This document shows positions 1 to 11,270 of a stretch of 64,000 nt of DNA, one piece after another. The position numbers were made by a program, and so were the translations under genes. This stretch comes from Triticum aestivum. Lineage: Eukaryota; Streptophyta; Magnoliopsida; Poales; Poaceae. The stretch lies in NCBI RefSeq assembly GCF_018294505.1, contig NC_057796.1, forward strand, positions 187,016,270 through 187,080,269, written 5' to 3'. The notes beneath the pieces were generated by a model. It ran no database searches. It saw only the letters and a program-made list of their open reading frames with translations, and was not told the origin of the DNA. Every line of letters begins with the position of its first letter. The first letter of the stretch is position 1.

Positions 1-229
1 GTTACCATGTTCCAGCAGTAGTAACTATACTAGTCCCTACGTACTCCCTCTGTTTTTATTTACTCCGCACTTTAGCTTTGCTCAAAGTCAAACTTTGTAA
101 ACTTTGACAAAGTTTATAGACAGAAATAATAACATATACAATAACAAATCAATACCATTAGATTCATTATTGAATATACTTTCACATCATATATATTTGC
201 TATTGTAAATGTTCATATTTCTACTCTTA

Positions 230-644
230 CTAGCAAGATGCCCGTGCGTTGCACGTAACATCAAGATGCATTTGTATGACTAGTTTATCTTGTGAGAGAA
301 AAGGATGAACGAGGGAAGGCCTTATTTGCAAATGTGGAGAGGTGTGTGGGTACCTTTTTGCAAATTGCCATAGTTTCCTTCCTATCCGTCAGATATAAAT
401 CGGACGGCCTATATTGCAGGATGGCAGGCACACCATCATCACCAACTCTGTTTTTTATAAGAGTCCGTCCGATTTATATCTGACGGATAGGAAGGAAACT
501 ATGGCAATTTTGCAAAAAGATACCCACACCCCTCTCCACATTTGCAAATAAGGCCTTCCCTCATTCATCCTTTTCTCCCACAAGATAAACTACTCATACA
601 AATGCATCTTGATGTTCCGTGCAACGCACGGGCATCTTGCTAGT
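230..644. mobile_element. Hairpin (foldback) MITE, complete copy
   Basis: Ends read CTAGCAAGATGCCCGTGCG on the left and its reverse complement on the right. The left arm (230-407) and right arm (465-643) are near-perfect inverted repeats of ~178 bp around a 57-bp loop (408-464), so a transcript would fold into one long hairpin. No coding capacity. The target duplication is not clear: TA precedes the left end, but no TA follows the right end. The superfamily is left open. Confidence 0.75.
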
Positions 645-847
645 GTAGATAAAAAGCAGAGTTGGTGATGATGGTGTGCCTGCCATCCTGCAATATAGGC
701 CGTCCGATCTATATCTAACGGATAGGAAGGAAACTATGACAATTTACCCGCACTCCTCTCCACATTTGCAGATAAGGCCTTCCCTCGTTCATCCTTTTCT
801 CCCACAAGATCTTGATGTTCCGTGCAACGCACGGGCATCTTGCTAGT
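645..847. mobile_element. Truncated second copy of the same hairpin MITE
   Basis: This segment holds the reverse complement of the loop of the adjacent copy followed by another right arm ending in the same terminal sequence (gggcatcttgctag at ~833-846). It lacks a left arm. It therefore looks like a second copy in inverted orientation, abutting the first and cut at the loop. Confidence 0.7.
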
Positions 848-928
848 TTTCTATAAATTTGGTCAAATTTTATGAAGTTTGACTTCAGTCAAACCTAATA
901 TGCAGAGTAAATAAAAACAGAGGGAGTA

Positions 929-1378
929 TCTTACTCCGTGACCAAGACGGAAGGGAAAACGAGACAACTTATTGTTTATTTGAGCCGTTCAAGTATAATC
1001 ATGTGGCGTTGCTTATTTCTCATTCCTCTCCAACCCTCTTCTCCATCGATCATGCCGCCCTCCGGTCGAGTCCATCCTCCCGCATGCCTCATTTGAACAT
1101 TCCGCCGAGTATCATTCGCATGTGGGCCTAGACCATGCTTGTATTTCCAATGTTGTAATTTGTCCGACATGCATACAAACAAACGGTTCGTTTAAAGTTT
1201 CACTTTGCCTCCACTACGTGTCGCTTCCCGTCTTAGTTTTGACATCCCATTCGGTTCATGCCCCGACACATCTTGACGAGATCGATTGATGTTGAGAGAT
1301 CAATTGCGTGTCGTGCAAGGAGATAAAGGTTTGGTCTGTTTCTATGATAGAAATGACCCGCGGGGGGGGGGTCTGTGG
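929..1378. other. No gene seen; unassigned
   Basis: Low-complexity-free sequence with no credible ORF and no repeat I can place. A run of about ten G occurs at 1362-1371. Confidence 0.5.
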
Positions 1379-1618
1379 GGATCAGAGGGAGTATATTGTA
1401 CGTTCATAAGCGAAACGAACGTATTGTACCCACCCTAGTCCTCTTTCAATCGATCTCCGGACCCCGAGATGAAATCGAGAGAAAACGAGTGGGTGCATGT
1501 GTGATACCTAGGGTGGATTCAAATTTTTGAACCGGTGATCATAGCATCCGCAAATCATATATAAAGGGTATTCAATGTTCGTTCCGCTTTTGAACGTACA
1601 ATATACTCCCTCCGATCC
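1379..1618. repeat. 240-bp inverted repeat with inward-facing Stowaway ends
   Basis: Arms at 1379-1420 and 1577-1618 (42 bp, about 4 mismatches) enclose a ~156-bp spacer. Each arm contains a gagggagTA / TActccctc Stowaway terminus, but these point inward, the opposite of a normal element. The right-hand terminus (from 1606) continues into a Mariner-MITE-like 'agtcaaagtatctctactttgatcaaac' block up to ~1720, so it may be the left end of a broken element. Confidence 0.6.
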
Positions 1619-1934
1619 TTTCTAGCTCACATATAAGTTTTATGTGTAGTCAAAGTATCTCTACTTTGATCAAACTTACAGAAAAAAGTATCAACATTCA
1701 ACAACGCCCAATCAATATTGTTAGATTTGTACGTACTTCTAGATTTGTATTCAAACAGAGATGGTTTCCAATTTGTTTTCAACCACGTGAATGTGCTTGT
1801 TCTTGCGCATGCTCTTCCTACTAGGATTTCGCCACGTATAACCAATCCAATAGTAACTTTTTTTAAGCTCCATGTCCAATAGTACTAGTGGAGTACTGAC
1901 AACATCTGTAGTAGAGTATGATGTGCTCATAGTA

Positions 1935-2677
1935 CTCCCTCCTTCCATTTATATAGGGCCTAAGAGCAAGTCTAATATGGCCTAGTCAGTAAAATCCTAC
2001 TTGGAGGAGTGAGAAGAGAGGAGAGAGAGTGAAGCGGGCTCTTATTCTACAACCCGGCTATAACACATAGATCAAGAAAAAATAGTATGCATGCAACTCT
2101 CTTCCAATCATATACCTTGCTCATGCAAAAATTAAATGCTTAGAGCCAACCTAATAGCCATTCTCAGGTCCAACTTACATGGCACTTTTGCCTATGTGGA
2201 GGAGAGAGATGTGAAAAAGTAAGGGGAGTGAGCTCTCATTCAAGAGCCTAGCTATATACGCATTCCTAGGTAAATACAATAAATATGAAGAAAGAGATAG
2301 AGAGGATATGGAAAAAGTACTAATACAATAGCCAACCTTATATATATTTTTTGCGGGAAATAACCAACCTTATAGCCCTCACTATTGTATGAGTGCATAT
2401 AGATGATGGCTATAGATGACACGGCAGTTCCTTATAGCCATCGGCTGGCTATATTATTAACCATGCTCTAATGCGTTTTTCAAAACTGCCTTTGACTATT
2501 GACAATATTATTAGTACATGAGATGTATAATGTGAAAATTATATCATTGGAAGCTCCTTTCACATACGAATTTGACCGTATGCTTTGTGTAAGTTGCATG
2601 TCATATATTATTGCTCTAACATTTGGTTAAAGTTAGCCTCGAAAAACGCATTAGGCCCTATAGATGGAAGGAGGGAG
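1935..2677. mobile_element. Stowaway MITE interrupted by a Harbinger MITE
   Basis: Starts CTCCCTCCTTCCAT and ends ATGGAAGGAGGGAG, with TA on both sides (1933-1934 and 2678-2679). The subterminal part of the two arms also matches (…gggcctaatgcgtttttc…), once the inserted Harbinger MITE at 1964-2468 is removed from the left arm. Non-coding. Confidence 0.85.
1964..2468. mobile_element. PIF/Harbinger (Tourist-like) MITE
   Basis: Terminal repeats gagcaagtctaat and attaaccatgctc are imperfect inverted copies. A 3-bp duplication TAA flanks the element (1961-1963 and 2469-2471), as expected for PIF/Harbinger insertion into TAA/TTA. The right arm of the host Stowaway element keeps the uninterrupted sequence cctaatgcg, which confirms both edges. 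Confidence 0.85.
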
Positions 2678-2824
2678 TAGTAGTGGAAGTGGATCCTCTG
2701 ACGTAGGTATCCCTGCCTTACCCTCCCTTTCGGTCACTTACTGGCAGACCCCATGCTTTCTAGGCCCCACATGTCAGTTACTCAATGGGTTCAGCCACGT
2801 CAGGGGATCCTCATCCGTAGTATA

Positions 2825-2864
2825 CTCCCTCTGTTTTTATTTACTCCACATAAAACGGAGGGAG
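2825..2864. mobile_element. 40-bp Mariner MITE remnant (fused ends)
   Basis: The left end CTCCCTCTGTTTTTATTTAC is almost the same as that of the element at 44-926. It is followed within 26 bp by a right end acggagggag, so virtually all the interior is gone. TA precedes it (2823-2824); TG follows, so the right duplication is mutated or lost. Confidence 0.65.
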
Positions 2865-3189
2865 TGGTAGTATAAATGACGCGGGCGAGGGAGGGGGAGG
2901 GATGTTGGTTTGCTCTCAACTACGGTCCCACAAGCGAGCGCAAACACAAGATGAAGCGCGTTCCATTCGGTGAGCGACGTGGAGGGTCCAGCGTGCCGGG
3001 GTGCAACGCGAACGCGACAAGAGCGATGTACAGTCAAAACCGATTGACCGGTTGTCACCGGAACCACTATTCACACTAGAACCTTCGTTGCTCGGCCTAC
3101 GCCAGCCACTGCCCCAAAACCACACCTCCTCTCCAGCCCATTCCCCCACGTGTGGACGCACATGGTGCTGGCATGTCACATGTCCCATA
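2865..3189. other. GC-rich unassigned segment
   Basis: GC-rich sequence without a credible gene. Short frames on both strands overlap each other and share no recognisable domain. Confidence 0.4.
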
Positions 3190-3219
3190 CAACTATTTTG
3201 CTGCTGTTAATCTAAGAAT

Positions 3220-5490
3220 GCTGCTGGAAAATTGAAGCAATGCCAATGTTAAAAGTAAATTACATTCTTAAAGAATGTTGTTTTAAGAGAATGTCTCTGT
3301 TAATATGAATCAATGCAACCGTTTTAGAAATGCTACTGTCCTACTTTGTTTTCCATAAAGATAAGTTAGATGCTTGTTTTTGTCGCCGTTTGTTTCATCC
3401 TCCTTTATTGGCCAGTAATTGTTTCCTTTTTTGCCTCTGTTAAAATAGGGATATCTATTCAACTTGTTGCTATAGCAAACTTAAATGTCACACCGGCGAC
3501 TTTGCTTGATTTCAGTGCAACTGCACAAAACGAGATTGGATTTCCTATTCGTGTTGGCATATTCGTAGGTGATCTTGTGTGCGTCATGACAGGTTGGTAC
3601 TTGCCTTCATCCACATGATCGTGCAGTGTGTTTTGAGATGCTGTGCTACTTGTATTGGTACTATTTTAAATAAATGTTGAATTGAAGCTATTGTATTGCT
3701 CCCTTTTCCCATTGAGTAGCGAACAAAAATGGTACCAACCCAGACATGATGCTTGTTGCTTTTTTACAACAAACTCTGCATCACCCCCTTTATAAGTATA
3801 TGGAAGCACATGGTGTTGTTGCGCCCACTCTCCCCTAGAACTGTTTATGCTTTTTGTTAATCTAATGCCGCTGGTAAAATTAAGAAATGGCACTCTCAGA
3901 ATTAACTACTGAATCTTAGTTCAAAACTGCAACACTTGTTAGGGATTGGCGGGATTACCATTTTTGTGGCCGCATGTTTCATCCTCCTTTATTGGCCAGT
4001 AATTGATTCCTTTTTTGCCTCTGTTAAAACAGGGATATCTATTCAACTTGTTGCTATTGCGACATTTTTCTTCGCTACGCGAAACACTTTTGTTTTAAGA
4101 GTGTTTTGTGCAGTTCAACTTGAATGTCACACCGGCGACTTTGCTTAATTTTGGTGGTACTGCACAAAAGGAGATCTTGGATTTTCATATATGTGTTGAG
4201 ATTTCTTTCAAGTCCTCCTCGCGAGTTGTTTCAAATCTTGGTTAAGAAAGGTCAGTACCGACTTTCATCCACATGATGCTGTAGTGTGCTTTGAGATGTT
4301 GTGCTACTTGTATTGGTACTGTTTTGGATAAATGTTGAATTGAAGCTATTGAACTGCTGTCTTTTACCATTAAGTGGGCAAAAAATGTTCCAACCCAGAC
4401 ATGATGCTTGTTGCTTTGTTACAACAAACTCTGCATCACGCCCTTTATAAGTAGATGGAAGCACATGGTGTTGTTGCGCCCACTCTCCCCTGGAACTGTT
4501 TATGCTTTTTCTTAATCTAATGCCGCTGGTAAAATTAAGCAATGCCACTCTCAGAATTAACTACTGAACTGTTTTAAGAGAATTTTTCTGTTAATATGAA
4601 TCAATGCAACGTTTTAGAAATGCTATTGTCCTATACTTTGTTTTCCATCAAGATAAGGTAGATGCTTCTTTTTGTGGCCGCGTGTTTCATCCTCCTTTAT
4701 TGGCCAGTAATTGTTTCCTTTTTTGCCTCTTAAAACAGGGATATCTATTCAAGTTGTTGCTATAGCAAACTTAAATGTCACACCGGCAACTTTGCTTGAT
4801 TTCAGTGCAACTGCACAAAACGAGATTGCATTTCCTGTTCATGTTGGTAGATTCGTATTTTATGTTGGTCATCTCATGAAAGGTCGGTACAGGCCTTCAT
4901 CCACATGATTGTGCAGTGTGCTTTGAGATGTTCTGCTACTTGTATTGGTACTGTTTTAAATAAATGATGAATTGCTATTGTATTGCTATCTTTTCCCATT
5001 AAGTAGTCAACAAAAATGGGACCAACCCAGGCACGATGCTTGTTGCTTCGTTACAACAAACTCTGCATCACCCCCTTTATAAGTAGATGGAAGCACATGT
5101 TGTTGTTGCGCCCACTCTCCCCTGGAACTGTTTATGCTTTTTGTTAATCTAATGCCGCTGGTAAAATTAAGCAATGCCACTCTCAGAATTAGCTACTGAA
5201 TCTTAGTTCTAATCTGCAACACTTGTTAGGGATTGGCAGGATTACCATTTTTGTGGCCGCATGTTTCATCCTCCTTTATTGGCCAGTAATTGATTCATTT
5301 TTTGCCTCTATTAAAACAGGGATATCTATTCAACTTGTTGCTATTGCGACATTTTGCTTCGCTTAATTTTGGTGGAACTGCACAAAAGGAGACCGGATTT
5401 CCATATATGTGTTGAGATCTCTTTTAGGTCTTCCTCACGAGTTGTTTCAAATCTTTGTCCTGAAAGGTCAGTACCGACTTTCCTCATAAT
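3220..5490. repeat. Diverged tandem repeats of a ~0.6-kb segment
   Basis: Four partial copies share ordered landmarks. The string ttcatcctcctttattggcc occurs near 3395, 3977, 4686 and 5264. A second block (…tgttgcgcccactctcccct…) occurs near 3815, 4472 and 5106. Copies 1 and 3 resemble each other more than copies 2 and 4, suggesting duplication of a two-unit block of ~1.29 kb. In each copy a pyrimidine-rich stretch ending in AG is followed by a short open stretch (GISIQLVAIA… and …SATAQN in copies 1 and 3), which looks like an intron-exon border. No copy keeps a long frame and I recognise no protein family. It could be a decayed gene duplicated in tandem or an uncharacterised repeat. Confidence 0.6.
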
Positions 5491-5544
5491 TTACTACTGA
5501 ATCTTAGTTCAAAACTGCAACACTTGTTAGGGATCGGCGGGAGT

Positions 5545-5880
5545 ACCATTTCTGTTAGTCATCGGCCGGAGTACATGTTTAAGAAATGTATTGTTCAGAT
5601 AATGTCTCTGTTATTATATATCACTTACAGTGTTTTACAAATGGTACTATCCTGCTTTGTAGTTCTTTCTACATGTTTAACCAAGGTATTGTTAAGATAA
5701 TGTCTCTATTAAAATGAATCGGTCGCATTGTTTTAGGAATGGTACTTTTCTGCTTTGTCGTTCTTTATACATGTTGAAACAAGGCATTGTTAAGATAATG
5801 TCTCAGTTAATATGAATGAATCACACTGATTGAGAATTTCTACTCTCCTGCTTTGTTCCCATTAAGATAAGGTAGATCAG
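5545..5880. repeat. Three ~110-bp diverged direct repeats
   Basis: The phrase attgtt(a/c)agataatgtctc followed by an AT-rich tail and 'tggtact(t/a)tcctgctttg' recurs about three times. It matches single copies in the 3.2-4.6 kb repeats (3290, 4570), so this array was probably derived from the same unit. Confidence 0.5.
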
Positions 5881-6229
5881 TAGATGTTTTTCTTCTGGGA
5901 GTACAAGTCATCAACCGTTATTTCTTAGTAATTGTTTCCCTTATACCTATTGTTGCTTACAGGGATATCAAAATGAAAGCTCGTTTTTATTCCGACTTTG
6001 ATTTTAGTTGAAATGCACAAAAGAAGCCAATGTGTCTAAGGCAAACTGCTGCATTAGTGGGTCCAGTTGGTCTTACCACTTTGCAGAAAGAAGCAGTCAC
6101 TGTTTGCGCTACATTACACAAGGAATGATCGAGAAGCTTTACAGAGTATTAGCAGACGCTGGTGACATGACTAGTCTGTAGAGAGCATAGGAAACTCTAC
6201 AACACGTGGAGTGCACTGGGCAAAAAGTG

Positions 6230-6992
6230 CCCAAACAAGTACAAGAAGCCAGGACAGGACTCCAAATCTGTCAATGTCATTCTAAGCAACAATGATGGGG
6301 CATCTGGGTATGGTAATCTGTTTACTGTACTTTCAGTTTGTTAGTCCACCGATTGGTGGGTTGACACTGGGGCCAATATTCATGTGTGTGTTGATGTGTC
6401 TTTGTTTTCTTGCGGCATATAAATACGAAATCCACAGGGATGCTCAGCTTGATTTTAGTGGAACTGCACAAAATGTTCAGATGGTTTGTGTCCTCCATAA
6501 TACTTCATCATGCAGAATACATCGAATGGTTCTCTAATCATCCGTCGTCACCTTGAGACACCGGACTATATGTTTGAATGGAGCTGCCAGTGTCGGCCAT
6601 TAAGAAGGGTAAGAAGAAAGACAAAAGAGAGATGGCTGCTTTACTTGTGGTTCGGAGGAACACTGGGCAAACAAGTACCAAGACGCCAGGACAGGACTCC
6701 AAGTCTGTCAATGTCACTCTAAGCAACAATGATGGGGCATCTGGGTATGGTAATCTGTTTACCGTACTTTCAGTTTGTTAGTCCACCGATTGGTGGGTTG
6801 ACACTGGGGCCAATATTCGTGTGTGTGCTGATGTGTCTTTGTTTTCTGGTAGCATATAAATACGAAATCCACAGGGATGCTCAGCTTGATTTTAGTGGAA
6901 CTGCACAAAATGTTCAAATGGTTCGTGTCCTCCATAATACTTCATCATGCACAATACATCGAATGGTTCTCTATCATTCGTCGTCACCTTGA
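6230..6992 (+). repeat. Two tandem copies of a ~437-bp exon-like segment
   Basis: The segment from about 6238 (…ccaggacaggactccaa…) to 6555 recurs from about 6686 to 6995 with few differences; the shared frames open at 6292 and 6729, 437 bp apart. Both read through ~80 codons with the phrase LDFSGTAQNVQMV, related to the SATAQN phrase of the 3.2-5.5 kb repeats. In the first copy the preceding frame gives WSALGKKCPNKYKKPGQ, the second gives TGQTSTKTPGQ. I do not recognise the protein. These may be decayed exons of a duplicated gene. Confidence 0.45.
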
Positions 6993-6995
6993 GCC

Positions 6996-7899
6996 ACCGG
7001 ACTATCAGACGACAAACTGATGACAAACCCTGCTCGTTCCACAATCATAGGCATTACATATTTTGAATGGGAAAAGTTTGTCAAAGTTTAATCATTGATG
7101 TTAGCAAGAAGACATTAGTTTAATATATTGGAATTGGAAAACCTTGTCAATTTTTGCTATTGATGTTAGCCAGAAGACATGCATTTGATATTTTTGAGTG
7201 GGACGCCCTTTGCTATGAGCAACATCAATCGTTTTTTCCTATTCCTGTCTTCAGTTCGGAAGTAAATATTTTACTCTGCTGAGATGCATAGTCACATGAA
7301 TGTTGACCTATGTAAGGTACTTTAAGAGTTTGTTCTGAATGTTTTCTATGTAATGCCAGACCTTGTGAGTTTGATTGCAAAGTTGAGCTTGGAATATTGT
7401 GGCATGCGGCATCACGAGCTGTTCACCATGCCTCCTGAGAATAATGCTTCATATTGTTTTGCATGTTGATCTAATGCCCATGATTTGCTTGTTAGAAGAT
7501 CATCCTCTTCTGTTGTTTCTGTGCTTAAGAAGTTCATTGTCTTATGTTTCATTCATAGCCTATACGACAACTCGGGTAGGTTAGAGGTGAAACCATACGA
7601 TCTTCCGACCAACTCATCGTCTTAGCCCGTGATTGCGTCGTCGTTTTCCAACTGAAACCGCTTGTAAAACTGACGCTTGTAAATAAAAGCAGATGGTCTC
7701 GGGCGAAGCGCTTGGTTGGTCGATTTCGACTAGTAAAATATACACTGGTCTCTCAAATTACACGTGTAACCCGCCGGTTTTACTTACAGACCTAGGGCCC
7801 TTGGTTTCATTACGCCTGTATTTTATGCGTTGTTTCCGATGACGAGTAAATTACACTTGTATCTTAATACATGTGTGAAATAAACCAGAGCTCCCAAGC
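6996..7899. other. No gene seen
   Basis: AT-rich sequence with short scattered frames only (the longest, 7399-7584, has no recognisable domain). Nothing that I can assign. Confidence 0.4.
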
Positions 7900-9739
7900 G
7901 CGGCCTTACCGTTTCATGATGTCTCAGTCTCTCGAAGGTGCTCATAGGTGTCCGATGATCCTGGCTTCCTGAATGAGCAGCGGACGCTGTATCAGACCAT
8001 CCGAGGGCCCGCGAGGCCCTCTTCGTCGTCCTTCGAGTTGTTGCGCTTGCCGTGGCGCCGAGCATTGTCAACATGGTCAACGAACATGAGGATTTAGGAG
8101 ATGACTTTATTTTGACTGGATGACAGTAGGGACCCACTAGGGCCATAACCGTACGTACACAAGTGCCTCCTTATTATGTACAACTAATTTTTTCTACTTC
8201 CTCCTCGTTTCCTGACATCACGATCCCACACCATTGTCAACCTATGTAGTCAATAAACGAGAGAATTGCACAAGGAGTGGCTGATAGCTCGAGCAGTATT
8301 TGTGTTTTTGAGGTGTGAGCGCTGCAGAGTTTTTCTTGAGCGATGTTTTCCTTGTTGTTCAGAGGAGAGCAGGGTATTAACTGGGCGGCCTGTGGCCCGT
8401 CTAGCCCAGGCTAGATATCCAGCCAGATATTAATTTTTTTTCAAGATGAAAATGGCTAGCCCAGCTATACTTTTTTTTTGAGGAATACCCAGGCAAGGTC
8501 AACTTGTTATTCTCCGCCCCGCTAGGCTACAAATCTTTCCTAGGAGGGATGCATTAGGCTTAACTGGAAAATGGGATTTAATAAATATTAAATGGGATGT
8601 AATTATAAAAACTGGGCAGTAACTATAAAAAATGCACCAAACACGTAATTAGTTAATAAAATATTATTTTTTGATTTTGAAAATTTTAATTTCATTCATT
8701 GTTGCGCGCGCAATGTTTCGTTGGATTTTTACGTAATACAAATTTATATTGAAATTGTATTTAATCTGACTAGAAATTTCGGGATAAAAATATTTCGGAT
8801 CCCATCAAAATGAGGGAAATTTTTTTGAATTCTGTTTTGAACGGTTGGTTGAAATTATTAATCGTTGTCCTTGCTAGAAAATGGGTTGTACTTTTAACAA
8901 ACTGGAAATGGGATGTAGTAAATTCCATTAGAATTCAAAAATGGGTTGTAGAAAATTCCATTAGAATTCAAAAATGGGTTGTACATTCTTACAAATCGCA
9001 AATGGGCTATAATTTCTCTGCCACACACTTGTGGGCCTACTGAGTTGACGCGTCCCCTAAAAAGTAAGTTGACGCGTATGCAAGGCTTTGTCAACTTATA
9101 GTCAACACACAGTTCTAGCAGCAGTGGCCGTTGGATGTCCATCCAACGGATGTCGTGCTTCTTCTTCAACCTCGGATATTCTAGCTTCAGTCGCCCAAAA
9201 AATGATTCCTCCCCCTGACATCTGGGGTGCACCGTTTCGGAGGCTAACCTGTGAGCCTACTAAGTTGACGCGTACCAAGGGCTTTGTCAGCTTAGTCATT
9301 ATAAACGATTCTATCTGCAGTGACCGTACGATGTCCATCCAATGGCCGTCATGCTTCTTCAACCTCAGGTCCTCTTGCTCCAGCCGCCCAAAGCAGCACT
9401 GTTCATGCCGCCTGCTCCTGCCTCCCGTGACCGGCTGTGCTACCGCAGAGGCCTCACCGCCCCCTCCTAGTCCCACCGCTGGCCAGACCACCCCTCTACT
9501 CACCCACACCCCCTGTTATTCTACGGCGACGGCAGCCTCACACCGCAGCTGAACCAGTGAACCCTCGTACTCCTCTCCGCGTGGGCATCCACTGACGCGT
9601 CTTCCCTGGCTCCGCGTCGTCCCCTTCCTAGGCCTCGCCATCGTCCACCGCCCTGGTGCTCTCGTCGCGGCGTGGTCAACGTGGTCAACGAATGACATCC
9701 ATCGGACGTGGACTGTACGTGGAGAGGCTGATAGCTGGG
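7900..9739. mobile_element. CACTA-type element, left segment (left end not found)
   Basis: The block contains phrases that recur in the right-hand segment of the same element: 'gtccatccaacgg', 'tgggcctactgagttgacgcg', 'gcgcggcgtggtcaacgtggtcaacga' and '…tagctgggtccacggccgc…'. It is cut at 9739 by a Gypsy insertion and resumes at 28636. A CACTA terminus is not visible on this side, and the true left limit is uncertain (7.8-8.5 kb or further left). No transposase is seen. Confidence 0.5.
8885..9000. repeat. Short direct repeats in CACTA-type segment
   Basis: A ~35-bp phrase (attccattagaattcaaaaatgggttgta) is repeated two to three times in a row. It explains the small open frame over the same stretch. 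Confidence 0.6.
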
Positions 9740-11252
9740 TGATGACCCACAAGTGTAGGGATCTATCATAGTCCTTTCGATAAGTAAGAGTGTCGAACCG
9801 AACGAGGAGCAAAAGGAAATGATAAGCAGTTTTCAGTAAGGTATTCTCTGCAAGCACTGAAATTATCGGTAACAGATAGTTTTGTGATATTTGTAACGGG
9901 TAACAAGTAATGAAAGTAAATAAGGTGCAGCAAGATGGCCCAATCCTTTTTGTAGCAAAGGACAAGCCTGGACAAACTCTTGTATAGAGAAAAGCGCTCC
10001 CGAGGACACATGGGAATTATCATCAAGCTAGTTTTCATCACGTTCATATGATTCGCGTTCGTTACTTTGATAATTTGGTATGTGGGTGGACCGGTGCTTG
10101 GGTGCTGCCCTTTATTGGACAAGCATCCCACTTATGATTAACTCCTATTGCAAGCATATGCAACTACAAAAGAAGTATTAAGGTAAACCTAACCACAGCA
10201 TGAGACATATGGATCCAAATCAGCCCCTTACAAAGCAACACATAAACTAGGGTTTAAGCTTCTGTCACTCTAGCAACCCATCATCTACTTATTACTTCCC
10301 AATGCCTTCCTCTAGGCCCAAATAATGGTGAAGTGTCATGTAGTCGACGTTCACATAACACCACTAGAGGAAAGACAACATACATCTCATCAAAATATCG
10401 AACGAATACCAAATTCACATGACTACTTATAGCAAGACTTCTCCCATGTCCTCAGGAACAATAGTAAGTACTCACAAATCATATTCATGTTCATAATCAG
10501 AGGGGTATTAATATGCATATAGGATCTAAACATATGATCTTCCACCAAATAAACCAACTAGCATCAACTACTAGGAGTAATTAACACTACTAGCAACCCA
10601 CAGGTACCAATCTGAGGCTTTGGGACAAAGATTGGATACAAGAGATGAACTAGGGTTTTAGAGAAGATGTTGCTGGTGAATATGTTGATGGAGATTGACC
10701 CCCTTCCGATGAGAGGATCGTTGGTGATGACGATGGCGATGATTTCCCCCTCCCGGAGGGAAGTTTCCCCAGCAGAACAGCTCTGTCGGAGCCCTAGATT
10801 GGTTCCGCCAAGGTTCCGCCTCGTGGCGGCGGAGTTTCTTCCCGAAAGCTTGCTTCTGATTTTTTCCAGGGTAAAAGACCTCATATAGCAGAAGATGGGC
10901 ACTGGAGGCCTGCCAGGGGCCCACAAGGCAGGGGCGCGCCTAGGGGGGTAGGGCGCGCCCCCCACTCTCGTGGCCAGGGTGTGGGCCCCCTCTGGTACTT
11001 TCTCTGCTCAGCATTTTTATTAATTCCAAAAATGACTTCCGTGAAGTTTCAGGACTCTTGGAGTTGTGCAGAATAGGTCTCTAATATTTGCTCCTTTTCC
11101 AGCCCAAAATTCCAGCTGCCGGCATTCTCCCTCTTCATGTAAACCTTGTAAAATAAGAGAGAATAGGCATAAGTATTGTGATATAACTTGTAATAACAGC
11201 CCATAATGCAATAAATATCGATATAAAAGCATGATGCAAAATGGACGTATCA
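9740..11252 (-). repeat. 3' LTR of the minus-strand Athila-type element
   Basis: Matches 27136-28630 over its length, with scattered substitutions and a ~27-bp extra segment around 10917-10945 (a duplicated ggcgcgcc-containing stretch) absent from the other LTR. Begins TGATGACCCAC, ends GTATCA. Confidence 0.9.
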
Positions 11253-11270
11253 ACTCCCCCATGCTTAGAC
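11253..11270 (-). other. Polypurine tract
   Basis: On the minus strand the sequence directly before the 3' LTR reads CTAAGCATGGGGGAGT, a polypurine tract that would prime plus-strand DNA synthesis. The other Athila-type element has the matching CTAAGCTTGGGGGAGT at 43291-43306. Confidence 0.85.

Larger units (their letters stand above)
44..926. mobile_element. Mariner/Stowaway-type MITE carrying an inserted hairpin MITE
   Basis: Terminal inverted repeats begin CTCCCTCTGTTTTTATTTAC and end with its reverse complement at 926, with a TA duplication on both sides (42-43 and 927-928), which is the Tc1/Mariner target signature. Inside the ends are the motifs typical of Triticeae Stowaway relatives: a 'ggtcaaagtttgac'-type block on both arms. 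There is no transposase, so it is non-autonomous. The middle (about 230-847) is a second, unrelated hairpin element. Confidence 0.85.

Noticed and set aside
8810..9043. 77-codon frame with repeated IRIQKWVV text
   Set aside because: Translation of a short direct repeat.
9088..9965. 150-codon frames on both strands
   Set aside because: They overlap antiparallel, sit across the CACTA/Gypsy boundary at 9740 and have no domain.
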